Assembly: GCA_030765725.1 (NCBI GenBank)
Contig: JAVCDF010000009.1
Coordinates: forward strand, 1 to 58,907
DNA from: Candidatus Chlorobium antarcticum
GTDB taxonomy: Bacteria > Bacteroidota > Chlorobiia > Chlorobiales > Chlorobiaceae
Reading direction: 5' to 3'
DNA length: 58,907 nucleotides
The translations under genes were made by a program, and so were the position numbers. The notes under the pieces were generated by a model that saw nothing but the letters and a program-made list of their open reading frames with translations, did no database searches and was not told the DNA's origin. Of the stretch, positions 26,363-36,984 are shown one piece after another. Within the stretch, counting starts at the first letter, position 1. Each line of letters opens with the position of its first letter.

Positions 26363-26944
26363 TCAACTCCGGAATTTCTGGAGCGCAATCCATACCCTTG
26401 AGAGGGGGAGCCCCATAACATTGTAGTAGCATCCGGTTATGGTGCAGACGAAGCAGGCCATCACGGGGTCCTGAATGCCGTATGAGCCGGCTTTGTCGAA
26501 TGGTGCGGCAGTGTTGATGTAGTGAAGGATCTCTTCATCACTCATCCTGTTCAGGGTCACCTTGGTTGTGGTGCACTTGCTGTAAATATGCTCGTTTTTG
26601 AGCAGTGCAAAGCCGGTGTGCACTTCGTGGGTTCTGCCCTGAAGCTGGCGGAGCATCTGGAGGGCGGCATCGGTGTCTGGCGGTTTGCCGAGGATGCTGC
26701 CGTCTATTGCTACAACGGTGTCGGCGCTGAGGATGAGGGCCTCTTTCGTATCGTTCCGGAAGCTTTGTATGGCGGCTTTTGCTTTTTCTTCTGCTATCCG
26801 CCGGACATTGCCTTCAATGCTCTCTTTGGGGTCAATATGCTCCGGAGTTTCAAAGCTGACGGTGGTGAAGGGGATGCCACTCAGCCTGAGAATCTCTTTG
26901 CGTCTTGGCGATTGGGATGCAAGTATGAGCGGCGGAAAGGCCAT
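26363..26944 (-). CDS. maf: Maf-family nucleoside-triphosphate pyrophosphatase
   Basis: House-cleaning NTP pyrophosphatase acting on modified or excess dTTP/UTP/CTP. 193 residues: LILASQSPRRKEIL at 6-19, the catalytic LSADTVVAIDG, GKPPDTDAALQML and SYGIQDP. An in-frame extension upstream to 27115 overlaps the symporter gene and is not family sequence. It sits between the symporter and miaA with short gaps on both sides. Confidence 0.92.
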   Translation of the reverse strand: MAFPPLILASQSPRRKEILRLSGIPFTTVSFETPEHIDPKESIEGNVRRIAEEKAKAAIQSFRNDTKEALILSADTVVAIDGSILGKPPDTDAALQMLRQLQGRTHEVHTGFALLKNEHIYSKCTTTKVTLNRMSDEEILHYINTAAPFDKAGSYGIQDPVMACFVCTITGCYYNVMGLPLSRVWIALQKFRS

Positions 26945-26960
26945 GGTGCTGTTGGGGTTG

Positions 26961-28718
26961 TCAGTTGAGGTTGCTCCATCCACGGCGGTTGAGGTCCGTG
27001 AAGATGAGTATGCCGGCAAGTGCTCCTGCGGCAAGGAAGAGTGATCCCTGCATCGGGTCGCCGAAAATAATGCGTCCGGTGCCGAAAAGGATGGAATAGA
27101 CCATAACAATGCCAAGGGCCCAGTCGAGGAAGAGGCGGAGGAAGCCAGTGTCAGCTTCTACATCCGGCAGGTTCTTTGCAATGGGTTTCCAGAGTATGCC
27201 TCCAACCCGGGTGGTGCGGTAGAAGGCTTCAAGGTGCGCGGTTTCTGTGGGTTTGGTGAGGAATGTGACTGCAAGGGTGGCCGCGATGGTGAATGCCACA
27301 ATAATGAAGATTGATGCAGGAAAGGCTACTTCGGTGAAGAGGCTCAGGTAACCGTAAGCGAGGAAGGGGGCCACCATGGAGGTGATTTCCGACCATGCGT
27401 TGAGCCTCCACCAGAACCAGCGGAGGATGAGAACGAACCCTGTGCCTGCACCGCACTGGATAAGGAATTCCCAGGCGCCTGTAATGGTGCTGAGAACAAA
27501 GAAGGTGATGTAGAGCGCAAAGGCGGCAGTAAGCGCAGTAATGATTTTTGATACCCTTACATAGTGTTTTGCGTCACCCTCAGTTGTGATGAACCGTTTG
27601 TAAAAGTCGTTGATGAGGTAACTGGTTCCCCAGTTGAGGTGTGTGGAAAGGGTTGACATATAGGCTGCAAGAAATGCCGCGATAAGGAGCCCTTTGAGGC
27701 CTGGGGGCAGCACATCGCGCATCACATACACAAACCCGTCCTCTTTCTGGTCAGCCGGGAGGTCGGGGAACATGACAAGGCTGGCAAGGGCGACGATTAT
27801 CCATGGCCACGGCCTCAGGCAGTAGTGAGCTACGGTGAACCAGAGGGTTGCGAGTAGGGAGTGCTTTTCGTCTTTGGCGCTCATCATCCGTTGGGCTATG
27901 TAGCCGCCGCCGCCCGGTTCAGAGCCGGGATACCATGATGCCCACCACTGTACGAAAGCCATGGCTGCGAAGGAAGCGAAGGGGAGAGCAAAGGCGCCGC
28001 TGCCATTGTTGCCGGTGCTGTTTATAGACGGGAAGAAGTCGAACATCCATGGGGGAAGCGCTGCCTGAAGTCCGCCTGCGTCAACAACTGCGGGCGACTG
28101 TATGGCAAGAACAGCAAGGATGACGCACCCGACAATGGCAATAACAAACTGCACGGCGTCGGTAATGGAGACTCCCCAGAGCCCTGAGAGGCCGGAGTAA
28201 AAGGTGGTGAGAAGGACGAGGGCGATAATGGTCAGCTGCGGGTTGAGTTCCGGCACCATGATGCTGATGATCTTGAACATGGCGAGGTTGACCCATCCAA
28301 TGATGATGGTGTTGATGAAGAGGCCGAAGTAGAGAGCTTTAAATCCGCGGAGGAAACGGGCAGCTTTGCCGCTGTAGCGAAGTTCTATGAATTCAAGGTC
28401 GGTCAAAATTTCCGCGCGGCGCCAGAGGCGTGCAAAGAAGAAGACGGTGAGCATGCCTCCTGAAACGAAGGTCCACCAGACCCAGTTGCCGGCAATGCCG
28501 TGTTTGGCTACAAAGCCAGTGACGGCAAGGGGAGTGTCGGCGGCGAAGGTGGTAGCTACCATGCCGGTTCCGGCTATCCACCAGGGCAGTTTGCGGCCGG
28601 AAAGGAAGAACTCGTCAACATTTTTACTGGCTCTCTTCGAAAACCAGAGGCCTATGAAAAGCGTCAGGAGCAGGTAGCCGATGATGAAGCTGTAGTCGAG
28701 GGCGTTGAGTGCGTTCAT
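26961..28718 (-). CDS. Sodium:solute symporter (SSS family)
   Basis: 585-residue inner-membrane transporter with 13 or more hydrophobic segments. The N-terminal LDYSFIIGYLLLTLFIGLW, the FFLSGRKLPWWIAGTGM segment and the WGVSITDAVQF region are typical of the Na+/solute (LeuT-fold) symporters. The substrate cannot be read from sequence; next to a sugar kinase and a GH13 protein a sugar is possible. A 63-base gap separates it from the kinase stop. Confidence 0.88.
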   Translation of the reverse strand: MNALNALDYSFIIGYLLLTLFIGLWFSKRASKNVDEFFLSGRKLPWWIAGTGMVATTFAADTPLAVTGFVAKHGIAGNWVWWTFVSGGMLTVFFFARLWRRAEILTDLEFIELRYSGKAARFLRGFKALYFGLFINTIIIGWVNLAMFKIISIMVPELNPQLTIIALVLLTTFYSGLSGLWGVSITDAVQFVIAIVGCVILAVLAIQSPAVVDAGGLQAALPPWMFDFFPSINSTGNNGSGAFALPFASFAAMAFVQWWASWYPGSEPGGGGYIAQRMMSAKDEKHSLLATLWFTVAHYCLRPWPWIIVALASLVMFPDLPADQKEDGFVYVMRDVLPPGLKGLLIAAFLAAYMSTLSTHLNWGTSYLINDFYKRFITTEGDAKHYVRVSKIITALTAAFALYITFFVLSTITGAWEFLIQCGAGTGFVLILRWFWWRLNAWSEITSMVAPFLAYGYLSLFTEVAFPASIFIIVAFTIAATLAVTFLTKPTETAHLEAFYRTTRVGGILWKPIAKNLPDVEADTGFLRLFLDWALGIVMVYSILFGTGRIIFGDPMQGSLFLAAGALAGILIFTDLNRRGWSNLN

Positions 28719-28781
28719 GGTCTCTGGGGAATCCCGGGGCTGTGCTCCCGGGGTTCAGATGATGGATGTGCTCGGATGCTT

Positions 28782-29693
28782 TCAGGCTTCAATTCTGGAG
28801 AGTTCAAGGAAGCTGTCGTAACGGTCTTCGATGTCAAGCATGGAGAGGTCTGCAATTTTTTCGGTGCCGAATTTCTCCACACAGAAGCTGGCCATGGCGC
28901 TGCCGTAAAGAACGGCTTTGCGGAGCTCGGTGTCGTTAACTGTTTCGCAGCGGGAGAGGTGGCCAATAAAGCCTCCTGCAAATGTGTCGCCAGCGCCGGT
29001 GGGGTCGTAAATGGATTCCAGCGGGAAAGCGGGAGCTGCGAAGATGCCGTTGTCGGTAAAGAGAAGGGCTCCGTGCTCACCTTTTTTGATGATAAGGGTT
29101 TTGGGGCCCATTTCGCGGATGATGCGGGCTGACTTGACCAGATTGGGGTCGCCGCTGAGGAGCCGGGCTTCGCTGTCATTGAGAATGAATACATCAACCC
29201 GACTGAGGGTTTTCTTCAGTGCTTCGGGTTTCCCCTCAATCCAGAAGTTCATGGTGTCGAGAATGACCAGTTCGGGCTTCTGGATCTGGTCAAGCACCTT
29301 CATCTGCAGTTCGGGGTCGATGTTGCCAAGAACAACAATGCCTGTGTCCTGATAACGCTGTGGGACACGGGGATCGAAATCAGCAAACACATTGAGCTGG
29401 GTGTCAAGCGTGTCGCGGGTGTTCATGTCGTAATGGTAGCGACCGGCCCAGCGGAAGGTTTTGCCATCATCCACAACCTGCACGCCTTTAGTATCGATGT
29501 TTCTGTCGTGCAGGAGCTTGAAGTGGCTCTCTTCAAAGTCATTTCCTACCACGCCTACCATCTGTATGCTGTCGGAGAAGTAGCTTGCTGAAAGAGCGAT
29601 GTAGGTGGATGATCCTCCAAGGGTGTTCATGGAGCTGCCGAAAGGGGTTTCAATATCGTCAAATGCAAGTGAACCGACAATGAGTATGGCCAT
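28782..29693 (-). CDS. PfkB/ribokinase-family carbohydrate kinase
   Basis: 303 residues, ATP-dependent sugar or nucleoside kinase fold. GGSSTYIALSASYF near 27-40 is the first PfkB signature region, and DPTGAGDTFAGGFIG at 230-244 is the second, with catalytic Asp236. LNDSEARLLSG at 171-181 matches the adenosine-kinase-like branch. Substrate unassigned. It lies downstream of the GH13 gene on the same strand, 97 bases away. Confidence 0.88.
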   Translation of the reverse strand: MAILIVGSLAFDDIETPFGSSMNTLGGSSTYIALSASYFSDSIQMVGVVGNDFEESHFKLLHDRNIDTKGVQVVDDGKTFRWAGRYHYDMNTRDTLDTQLNVFADFDPRVPQRYQDTGIVVLGNIDPELQMKVLDQIQKPELVILDTMNFWIEGKPEALKKTLSRVDVFILNDSEARLLSGDPNLVKSARIIREMGPKTLIIKKGEHGALLFTDNGIFAAPAFPLESIYDPTGAGDTFAGGFIGHLSRCETVNDTELRKAVLYGSAMASFCVEKFGTEKIADLSMLDIEDRYDSFLELSRIEA

Positions 29694-29790
29694 GGTAGAG
29701 TAGGGTTACGGTGTTGAATTGAATCTGGTGATTTTACGGGTTATTGTGCAAGCAAGATACGATTTACAGCTTTCTCTTTCCAACAGCCGT

Positions 29791-31701
29791 TCAGTTTTCC
29801 GTTGGGAGAAGAAAGAGCATGCACTCGCCCGGTTGGAATATTGCTTCAAGCCTATGGTTGGCGATTGGGTGCTGAACCCCGCTGATGAGTTCTTTCAGTC
29901 CGCCCGTTTCCATTCCGAATTCCAGCCAGCCGGTTACTTCTTCGTGCATGCTGCTGTTGCCAATGAAGAGCAGTGAGCGGCCTTCGGCGGTTCGCTTTAT
30001 GGCAAAAAGCTTCTCATCGCTGACATAGGGAATGCCAATGGAGCCGGGCTCTCCTGAAAGAATGGTGTCAAGGTAACGGCTTCGGATGGTGATGATTTTC
30101 TGAATGTAGCTGTTGAGCGGGGGGAGGCTGTTGGTCTCTTTCCAGTCAATCGATGCAGGGCTGAAGAGCGGGAGCGTTTCAGGCGGAAAGGCAGTGCGGT
30201 CTTCATCGGTGAAGTTGAGTCCGAGGTTGACGGGGTGCCATTCGGTCACTTCCATTCCTGAGTGAATGAAGGGAACGGTGGGCAGTATGGCCGCAAGGGT
30301 GAATATGAAGGTTGAGTAGTTGCGCCCGGCTGCCTCTTTGGGGAAACGGAATGGAACCCGTGGAGTGTTGTGGTTTTCTCCCGTGCCAAAGAATGGCAAA
30401 GCGACCCCTGTTTTGTTCAGGAAGTTGAGGAGGCCACGGATATAGATAATGTCATTGATGACAAAGGGCAGGGAACCGAACACGGCGTTGAACCCTTCAT
30501 CCCTGATTTCCGGGGTGGGGTTGAAGTTTTCGTCCCAGAAGACGAAGTCAGGGCGCGTGGCTCTGGCTTTCTGTACAATGGTTTTTTTGAGCTGGGGCGG
30601 CAGCGCATGACCCATGTCCATCATGGCGCCGTCAATGCCATACTCTTCCTGAAAACGGGGTATGATGGATGAAATTTCCTCCCAGAGGCCGGTGTTGACT
30701 GCTGTCGGTTTGTTCAGCGCTTCATCGTACATGCGAATGGTATTGTAGGCGATGTAGTTGAACTCTTCGGGCGTGTGCATTTTCAGGTAGGTCACATCTG
30801 TCCATGCAGGCTGTCGGTCGTCTGGCGGCCAGTCGGAGAATGCGCTTGCAATTCGGCAGAGTTCTCCATTGGCATCGGTGGCCTGTATGCCCTTGGCGTT
30901 TTTTGTGACAGTAACCGGGTGCGCTGCGAACTGTTGCTTGAATGCTTCGGAGGGTGCGGGGAGGTAGGCGTGTTCGTGGCGGTCCACTTGGGAAAATATG
31001 CGGTTCAGGGTGTCCTGGTCAAACTGTGGGGGGCCGTAGGAGCTGGGCGACACATCGTTTTTCAGCCAGTAGAACCAGTCCGGGTGCTTTTCTATCCAGT
31101 TGCTGTCAGTGGCTGCTGTGCGGAACACAAATTCAAGGACAACCCGCATTCCAAGGAGATGGGCGGCTTCAACAAATGCTTTGAGGAGAATTTCAGGAGA
31201 AATGCCGAGTGCGGGCTCTGAGAGCATGGGGTCGAGCTTCATCGGGTCTTTTATGGCGTATGGAGATCCGAGGGAGCCTTTCCTGTTGGCTGTACCAATT
31301 TCGGTTAGCGGCAGGAGGTAGACGGTGTTTGCTCCGAGTTTTTTGATGTAAGGAAGCAGGGCAATGGCTTTCAGGAGGGTGCCTGTTTCGCGGAACCCTG
31401 AGGGTAGAGGTTCTTCGGAGATTATTCCGTCACCGTCATGGTCGAAAGCGGTACCGAACCGGACAAAAAGGTTGTAGACAACGGCGTTTTTATGCCAGTT
31501 TTCGTGGAGGGTGGCGGTTGGTGTTGATGCACCGCTCTGCTGAATCTCTTCAATGCGTCCAATGAACCATGATATCGGGGATTGTTCGGTGGCACCGGTC
31601 TCATCGGAATTCCAGAGGTTTGGTACTTGATAGGAGGTAGGGGAACTCTGAAGTGCCCTGAGTCGGGTGAGGAGAAGCTCTATTGTGGAAGTCGTTTCCA
31701 T
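29791..31701 (-). CDS. Atypical GH13 (alpha-amylase family) protein
   Basis: 636 residues with a GH13 barrel. The nucleophile position is Asp362 ([10 protein letters not shown]) and the acid is Glu391 (FVFWDENF). The third catalytic residue, normally Asp in ENHDTPR, is Asn445 (ENHNTPR), and region I (usually DxxxNH) is degenerate ([16 protein letters not shown]), somewhat like the GlgE branch. It may therefore be a transferase, a weak enzyme or a binding protein rather than a normal amylase. No signal peptide, so it is cytoplasmic, possibly acting on storage polyglucose. The start METTSTIEL at 31701 is preferred to a longer reading that runs into truA. Confidence 0.82.
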   Translation of the reverse strand: METTSTIELLLTRLRALQSSPTSYQVPNLWNSDETGATEQSPISWFIGRIEEIQQSGASTPTATLHENWHKNAVVYNLFVRFGTAFDHDGDGIISEEPLPSGFRETGTLLKAIALLPYIKKLGANTVYLLPLTEIGTANRKGSLGSPYAIKDPMKLDPMLSEPALGISPEILLKAFVEAAHLLGMRVVLEFVFRTAATDSNWIEKHPDWFYWLKNDVSPSSYGPPQFDQDTLNRIFSQVDRHEHAYLPAPSEAFKQQFAAHPVTVTKNAKGIQATDANGELCRIASAFSDWPPDDRQPAWTDVTYLKMHTPEEFNYIAYNTIRMYDEALNKPTAVNTGLWEEISSIIPRFQEEYGIDGAMMDMGHALPPQLKKTIVQKARATRPDFVFWDENFNPTPEIRDEGFNAVFGSLPFVINDIIYIRGLLNFLNKTGVALPFFGTGENHNTPRVPFRFPKEAAGRNYSTFIFTLAAILPTVPFIHSGMEVTEWHPVNLGLNFTDEDRTAFPPETLPLFSPASIDWKETNSLPPLNSYIQKIITIRSRYLDTILSGEPGSIGIPYVSDEKLFAIKRTAEGRSLLFIGNSSMHEEVTGWLEFGMETGGLKELISGVQHPIANHRLEAIFQPGECMLFLLPTEN

Positions 31702-31728
31702 ATTGAGGGATAGTGTGAATATATTAAA

Positions 31729-31744
31729 GCCGACAATGGTCGGC
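31729..31744. promoter_or_regulatory. Short inverted repeat between the GH13 and truA genes
   Basis: GCCGAC-AATG-GTCGGC lies in the 54-base divergent gap, 11 bases before the truA ATG. It may be an operator or a leader hairpin in the truA mRNA. Confidence 0.35.
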
Positions 31745-31755
31745 CTAAGGGTCTG

Positions 31756-32511
31756 ATGGATACAAATGTAACAATTCAGATGCGCAATATCAGATTGGAT
31801 GTGGAATATGACGGAACTTCCTTTGCGGGCTGGCAACGGCAGCCGAACGGGATAGTGACGGTGCAGGGTGAGATTGAGGCTTCGCTTGGGAAGATTCTGC
31901 AGGAAAAAGTCAATCTTACTGCTGCTGGACGGACTGACAGGGGGGTTCATGCACGGGTGCAGGTGGTGAATTTTCGAACAGACTCAATGCTTGAGCCTTC
32001 AAGAATCGGGCACTCCCTCAACTGCCTTCTCCCCTCATCTATACGGGCCTCTTCGCCGCAGGTTGTTACAGAGGGTTTTCATGCCAGGTTCAGCGCACTT
32101 GAACGGGAGTATCGGTATTTTGCCATTCAGGAGCCGTCGGCCGTTATGGGGCGTTTTACTGGTTGTTCGAATGGGAGTGTTGATTTGGGTGTGATGCAGC
32201 AGCTGGCTTCCGCTCTTGCGGGGACGCATGATTTCTCCCTTTTTTCCCGTGAAAACCGTGACGGAAACGGGAGTCTTTGCACGGTTCGTGAGGCCGGCTG
32301 GTACCGCCATAAAGGGGTGATGGTGTTTCATATTGCGGCAAACCGGTTTCTCAGGAGCATGGTGCGGGGTATTGTTGGCGGTATGCTCAGTGCTGGGCGG
32401 GGCGAACTCGGGCCGGAGGAGTATCTCGAAATGCTTGTCGGAGGAGAGGGCGGGATGAGGGTGAAGCCGGCAGATGCTTCAGGGCTTTTTCTCTGGCGGG
32501 TGCGGTATTGA
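31756..32511 (+). CDS. truA: tRNA pseudouridine synthase A
   Basis: Makes pseudouridine at positions 38-40 of tRNAs. 251 residues. [14 protein letters not shown] at 16-29, catalytic Asp61 in [23 protein letters not shown] and [17 protein letters not shown] 31756 is used; ATG 31780 is an alternative start nearer the conserved region. It diverges from the GH13 gene. Confidence 0.94.
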   Translation: MDTNVTIQMRNIRLDVEYDGTSFAGWQRQPNGIVTVQGEIEASLGKILQEKVNLTAAGRTDRGVHARVQVVNFRTDSMLEPSRIGHSLNCLLPSSIRASSPQVVTEGFHARFSALEREYRYFAIQEPSAVMGRFTGCSNGSVDLGVMQQLASALAGTHDFSLFSRENRDGNGSLCTVREAGWYRHKGVMVFHIAANRFLRSMVRGIVGGMLSAGRGELGPEEYLEMLVGGEGGMRVKPADASGLFLWRVRY

Positions 32512-32525
32512 TCTATGCTATTGAC

Positions 32526-32537
32526 CTATTGCAATAG
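32526..32537. repeat. Perfect 12-bp palindrome in the truA-mltD gap
   Basis: CTATTGCAATAG, a perfect palindrome, lies 15 bases after the truA stop and 89 bases before the transglycosylase start. It could be a regulator site. Nothing else is seen in that gap apart from the AGGA ribosome site of the next gene. Confidence 0.3.
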
Positions 32538-32625
32538 TCGGGAACGGTGTTTAAGTTAATTGCGTCTTTTGGTTGTTTTCCCCTATTATGTCGTAGCCTT
32601 CTCAGTTGTGACCATCAGGATTCGT

Positions 32626-34104
32626 ATGCCACTTTTCAGAGTTATTTGTGCGTCGCTTCTCTGTGCGTTTATGCCGCTCCGGCAGGCATCTGCTTCAGAA
32701 CAGGTTGAGCAGAGGGCTGTTTTCAGCAGTGCGTCGCTGTCGCAATCGCTCGACAGCTTGATGAACGCCACCTATTTCAGTGATGAACATTTTCTGTCTT
32801 CTTCGGGTAAGCTAGCCATGCCAGGGTTCCCTTCGAATTTTGTTCCCCAGTACAGCGACTCCGTCTATACCGCCAGAATTGCTGAATTGAACAGCCGAAC
32901 CCGGTTCGAACTTACTTACAATAAGTATGTGAAAGGATTTATCCGGGTCTATGCGGTTGACAAACGGCTTGCAACAGCTAAGATTCTGGGTTTGAGGAAG
33001 GTTTATTTTCCTCTTTTTGAGGAGGCGCTTGCTATATATGGCGTGCCTCCGGAAATGAAATATCTTGCCATTGTGGAGTCGGCCCTGAACCCGACAGCAG
33101 TTTCCCGGGCCGGGGCAAGGGGACTTTGGCAGTTCATGTACCCGACAGGGAAGATGTATGGTCTTGAGTCATCGGCATTCATTGAAGACCGGTTTGACCC
33201 ACGAAAAGCTTCAATGGCTGCAGCACGGCATCTTCGCGACCTTTATGATCGTTATGGAGACTGGTTCCTCGCGCTTGCGGCATACAATTCGGGTTCCGGT
33301 AATGTGAACCGAGCAATCAGGCGGTCGCGCGGGGGGAAAGATTACTGGGCCATCTGGAACTATCTTCCGGCTGAAACCCGGGGCTATGTTCCCGCATTCA
33401 TTGCGGTCAACTATATCATGAACTATAACCAGGAGCATAATCTCCTTCCGCTTCGGCCAGGATATCTCTATCAGGATATAGAAAAGGTCAACATCATGCG
33501 TCCGCTCTCTTTTGAGCGCATCAGTGCAGCTGTTGGAATTTCTACGGAGGACCTCAGGTTTCTCAACCCTCAGTATACGCATGGCATTATTCCTTCATCC
33601 GATGCTTCTCCCCATGAGTTGCGTCTGCCGAGAAGTCATGTTGCTGCATTTGCTGCCGTTGAGGCGCAGCTGTATGATGCGCCGGCACTATCTGGAGTGG
33701 AGCGTTCTGCAGTTGTTGAAAATCTTTCTGACGACAGTCTTTCTGTTGTCCTTGTGGCAGTTCCGCCTCGTCTTCTTTCCCACAGGGTTATGCGGGGCGA
33801 AACTATGGCATCCGTTGCCCGTTCATATAATACAACGAGAGAACGGCTGATTGAGCTCAATGGACTGAACCGCTCCTCCGAACTGTTTTCCGGTCAGGTA
33901 CTGAAAATTGAGAAAGTTTCGGGTGGCGGACTGCTTGTGAAAAAAGGAGCTGTGGTGAAATATCACAGGGTTCGCCGGGGAGAAACCCTTGCCCGGATAG
34001 CAGCAAAATATCGGGTGAGCACGGCACGGCTTGCGTCATGGAACAGGCTGAGGGGGAAAAAAGTAATTTATCCCGGACAGAGGCTTCGTATTACTGCGCC
34101 ATAA
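32626..34104 (+). CDS. mltD: MltD-like lytic transglycosylase with LysM repeats
   Basis: 492-residue periplasmic peptidoglycan-cleaving enzyme. A signal peptide (1-24, ending ASAS) is followed by an SLT domain with catalytic Glu151 ([38 protein letters not shown]). Two clear LysM modules are at about 389-433 ([17 protein letters not shown]) and 449-492 ([16 protein letters not shown]); a degenerate one precedes them. ATG 32626 is chosen because AGGA lies five bases upstream and the signal peptide begins there. Confidence 0.9.
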   Translation: MPLFRVICASLLCAFMPLRQASASEQVEQRAVFSSASLSQSLDSLMNATYFSDEHFLSSSGKLAMPGFPSNFVPQYSDSVYTARIAELNSRTRFELTYNKYVKGFIRVYAVDKRLATAKILGLRKVYFPLFEEALAIYGVPPEMKYLAIVESALNPTAVSRAGARGLWQFMYPTGKMYGLESSAFIEDRFDPRKASMAAARHLRDLYDRYGDWFLALAAYNSGSGNVNRAIRRSRGGKDYWAIWNYLPAETRGYVPAFIAVNYIMNYNQEHNLLPLRPGYLYQDIEKVNIMRPLSFERISAAVGISTEDLRFLNPQYTHGIIPSSDASPHELRLPRSHVAAFAAVEAQLYDAPALSGVERSAVVENLSDDSLSVVLVAVPPRLLSHRVMRGETMASVARSYNTTRERLIELNGLNRSSELFSGQVLKIEKVSGGGLLVKKGAVVKYHRVRRGETLARIAAKYRVSTARLASWNRLRGKKVIYPGQRLRITAP

Positions 34105-34188
34105 GGTTCGGTTGGTGTGGAATAGTTGGATAGGTCGTCTGCACTTAATGGATTATTTATTATCTTTAGCCTTTTCAGGATGATCACA

Positions 34189-35439
34189 ATGATCGCAGAT
34201 CAACGGGAAGCCTTTCAACAATTCTTTAATCGAGAATCATTAAATCGTATGCGTAATATCATTTTTACCGGAAAGGGTGGCGTAGGCAAAACTTCTGTTG
34301 CGGCCGCAACGGCTCTCAGAGCCGCTGATATGGGTTTCAAGACACTCATTATGTCTACTGATCCGGCACACAGCCTTGGCGACTCTCTTGATGTTCAGCT
34401 CGGCCCATCACCTGTCAAGATCACGGAAAATCTCTGGGGTCAGGAAGTTAGCGTGTTTGGCGATCTCAACCTGAACTGGGATGTTGTAAGAGAGCATTTT
34501 GCCTCACTGATGGAGTCGCGCGGAATTGAAGGCGTCTATGCTGAAGAAATGGGTGTGCTTCCCGGCATGGAAGAGCTTTTCTCACTGTCTTACATCAAGC
34601 GTTACAACGAAGAACAGGCCGATTTCGACCTTCTGGTTGTTGATTGCGCTCCTACCGGAGAAACTCTCCGCCTGCTTTCGCTGCCTGAAACATTCGGTTG
34701 GTTCATTAAGCTCATCCGCAATGTTGAGAAGTACATGGTAAAGCCTGTCATCAGGCCCCTTTCCAAGAAAATCAAGAAGATAGACGATTTCGTAGCTCCT
34801 GAAGAGGTCTATGAGAAGGTCGATAACCTCTTCTCGTCAACGGAAGGCATCATTGATCTGCTTGCAGACGGAAGCAAGTCAACGGTCCGTCTTGTCATGA
34901 ACCCTGAAAAGATGGTTATCAAGGAGTCCATGCGGGCCCTTACTTATCTCAACCTTTATGGCATTACGGTTGACAGCATCACAATCAACCGCGTTATGCC
35001 CGATCAGAGCAGTGACGAGTACTTCCAGAAATGGCGTGCCATTCAGCAGAAATATATCGAGCAGATTCAGGATGCATTTGCACCTATTCCGATTGCTGAG
35101 GTCCCGCTTTTTGAGGGTGAGGTTGTTGGTCTTGAGATGCTCCGCAAGGTTGGCGCAAAAGTATATGGCGACACCAATCCCCTTGATATCCTTTTCAAGG
35201 AGAACCCCATTGATATTAAAAAGGTGTCGGATGGTCATTACACGGTTCGTGTTCGTCTTCCCTTCATTGATGATATGGGCATGGAGCCTAAAATTCTCAA
35301 GCTCGGAGATGATCTTACCATCCGTATCGGAGATTATCAGAAAATCGTCGCACTGCCGATTTTTCTTGCCGGCATGGAATCTACAGGTGCAACATTTGAA
35401 GATAAATGGCTCAGCATCAATTTTGAACGCAAAGCATGA
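34189..35439 (+). CDS. ArsA-like ATPase with C-terminal HSP20-like domain
   Basis: About 416 residues. The deviant Walker A GKGGVGKT lies shortly after the start, [14 protein letters not shown] is the switch region and [16 protein letters not shown] the A-loop. It has a single ATPase domain. The only Cys is the one in DCAPTGET, so the arsenite-binding Cys triad of ArsA and the CXXC of Get3 are absent: an arsenite role is unlikely. The last 70 residues ([24 protein letters not shown]) look like an ArsA_HSP20 domain. Green sulfur bacteria carry several such proteins of unsettled role (from memory). ATG 34189 has AGGA eight bases before; ATG 34249 is also possible. Confidence 0.85.
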   Translation: MIADQREAFQQFFNRESLNRMRNIIFTGKGGVGKTSVAAATALRAADMGFKTLIMSTDPAHSLGDSLDVQLGPSPVKITENLWGQEVSVFGDLNLNWDVVREHFASLMESRGIEGVYAEEMGVLPGMEELFSLSYIKRYNEEQADFDLLVVDCAPTGETLRLLSLPETFGWFIKLIRNVEKYMVKPVIRPLSKKIKKIDDFVAPEEVYEKVDNLFSSTEGIIDLLADGSKSTVRLVMNPEKMVIKESMRALTYLNLYGITVDSITINRVMPDQSSDEYFQKWRAIQQKYIEQIQDAFAPIPIAEVPLFEGEVVGLEMLRKVGAKVYGDTNPLDILFKENPIDIKKVSDGHYTVRVRLPFIDDMGMEPKILKLGDDLTIRIGDYQKIVALPIFLAGMESTGATFEDKWLSINFERKA

Positions 35440-35468
35440 TCTTTTTTTGCGATTCGGCTTCAGTACAT

Positions 35469-35499
35469 AAAAAACCCGCCGGTCAACGGCGGGTTTTTT
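35469..35499. terminator. Rho-independent terminator, bidirectional
   Basis: CCCGCCG-GTCAA-CGGCGGG, flanked by six A on the left and six T on the right. It lies 30 bases after the ArsA-like gene stop and can stop transcription both ways. Confidence 0.93.
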
Positions 35500-35621
35500 A
35501 GTTACAGTCTAGCGCTCAGGTTGCCATTACGGATATATTTACTCTTGGTGCTCCGGATATGTCATGGTTTTTTTTATCTTCCTTCCAAACATTTTAATGA
35601 CATGATTTTTTTGCAGATCTG

Positions 35622-36671
35622 ATGGAACAGTTACATGATTTAAGAGTTTCGAGTATTACTCGTCTTTCGGCCCCTAGGGTGTTGAAAGAGAAGTTGCCGG
35701 TTGATGAGAAGATGGCATCCGTCATTCTTGCCGGTCGTCGCGAGATTGAAGATATATTGACCGGCAAGGATGCGAGGCTGCTGGTTATCGTTGGGCCGTG
35801 CTCAATTCATGATATTGGCGCAGCAGAGGAGTATGCCCGGCATTTGGCGGAACTCCGCGAAGAGCTGAAGAGCGAGCTCTGTATTGTTATGCGCGTCTAT
35901 TTCGAAAAGCCGAGGACAACCGTTGGGTGGAAAGGGTTCATTAATGATCCCCACCTGAACGACACCTTTGATATAGAGCATGGTCTTTTTTATGCACGCA
36001 AACTGCTGCTCGACATTAATGCAATGGGGCTGCCTGCAGCCACCGAGTTCCTCGACCCAATTTCTCCACAGTATGTGGCAGATGTTGTCAGCTGGGCCGC
36101 CATAGGGGCGCGTACCATTGAGTCGCAGACGCATAGGCAGATGGCAAGTGGTCTTTCAATGCCTGTAGGCTTTAAAAATTCAACAGATGGGCGGCTCAGT
36201 GTTGCTGTTGACGCCATTCGCTCTGCCATGCATTCGCACAGTTTTCTTGGTATTGACCAGGACGGGCACAGCAGTGTTATTACAACTAAAGGAAATCCTT
36301 TCGGGCATCTGGTGCTTCGTGGAGGTCTTCATCCAAATTATGACTCGGCAAGCATAGCTGCAGCTGAGGCTCTTCTTGCCAAGGGCGGCCTCCGCCAGCC
36401 TCTTCTGGTTGACTGTAGCCACGCAAACTCCGGTAAAAAACATGCCGAGCAGCTGAAGGTATGGGAGAATGTTCTGGGACAGAAGGTGGATGGCAATAAA
36501 AGCATTGCGGGCGTCATGATTGAAAGCAACATTTGTGCAGGCAATCAGCCGTTCCCGGAAGATCCCTCCAAGCTGCGTTACGGCGTTTCCATTACCGATG
36601 AATGTGTTTCCTGGAAAGAGACCGAACGGATGCTTCGCGAAGGAGCTGAAGTGATGCGGACAGTTTTGTAG
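35622..36671 (+). CDS. 3-deoxy-7-phosphoheptulonate (DAHP) synthase, type I
   Basis: First step of the shikimate pathway, condensing PEP and erythrose 4-phosphate. 349 residues, the AroF/G/H type. VGPCSIHD at 56-63, [16 protein letters not shown], the [16 protein letters not shown] segment, [18 protein letters not shown] and the C-terminal SITDECV. It has the N-terminal extension of feedback-regulated types; which amino acid inhibits cannot be told. No strong Shine-Dalgarno at 35622. Confidence 0.93.
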   Translation: MEQLHDLRVSSITRLSAPRVLKEKLPVDEKMASVILAGRREIEDILTGKDARLLVIVGPCSIHDIGAAEEYARHLAELREELKSELCIVMRVYFEKPRTTVGWKGFINDPHLNDTFDIEHGLFYARKLLLDINAMGLPAATEFLDPISPQYVADVVSWAAIGARTIESQTHRQMASGLSMPVGFKNSTDGRLSVAVDAIRSAMHSHSFLGIDQDGHSSVITTKGNPFGHLVLRGGLHPNYDSASIAAAEALLAKGGLRQPLLVDCSHANSGKKHAEQLKVWENVLGQKVDGNKSIAGVMIESNICAGNQPFPEDPSKLRYGVSITDECVSWKETERMLREGAEVMRTVL

Positions 36672-36703
36672 TACCCTTAAAACCAACCCTAACCCATATC
36701 ATC

Positions 36704-36907
36704 ATGAATATTGACAGACTCGTTTTCGCTATAGCCGGCCTTATTATTTTTGTCAGTGTCATTCTCGGTGCTACCGTAAGCCCGCTGTGGCTATATTTGA
36801 CTGGCTTTGTTGGCCTTAACATTTTTCAGGCTGCCTTTACCGGATTTTGCCCCATGGCAATGATTCTCAAGGCACTCGGTGTCGAAGCCGGCAACGCTTT
36901 CAAATAA
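36704..36907 (+). CDS. DUF2892 (YgaP-like) small membrane protein
   Basis: 67 residues with two hydrophobic helices ([18 protein letters not shown] and [17 protein letters not shown]) and the family motif FTGFCPMA near residue 46-53, then a short LKALGVEAG tail. The same module forms the membrane part of the rhodanese YgaP. Role unknown; sulfur-related by association with rhodaneses. It lies 32 bases after the DAHP synthase stop and is followed by a terminator. Confidence 0.85.
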   Translation: MNIDRLVFAIAGLIIFVSVILGATVSPLWLYLTGFVGLNIFQAAFTGFCPMAMILKALGVEAGNAFK

Positions 36908-36936
36908 GCTGGACAGGCTGTTTCCATGCTGCCCTC

Positions 36937-36963
36937 ATCCCCCTTTCGAGGGGGATTTTTTTT
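36937..36963 (+). terminator. Rho-independent terminator after the DUF2892 gene
   Basis: ATCCCCCT-TTCG-AGGGGGAT (36937-36944 and 36949-36956) with a TTCG tetraloop, followed by a T8 run through 36963. It sits 22 bases before the next ATG. Confidence 0.92.
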
Positions 36964-36984
36964 AATTCCACGGGAGTTACGCAT

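Noticed and set aside
36847-36984. N-terminal extension of the GNAT protein
   Set aside because: It runs through the DUF2892 gene and a strong terminator; ATG 36985 has a good ribosome site.
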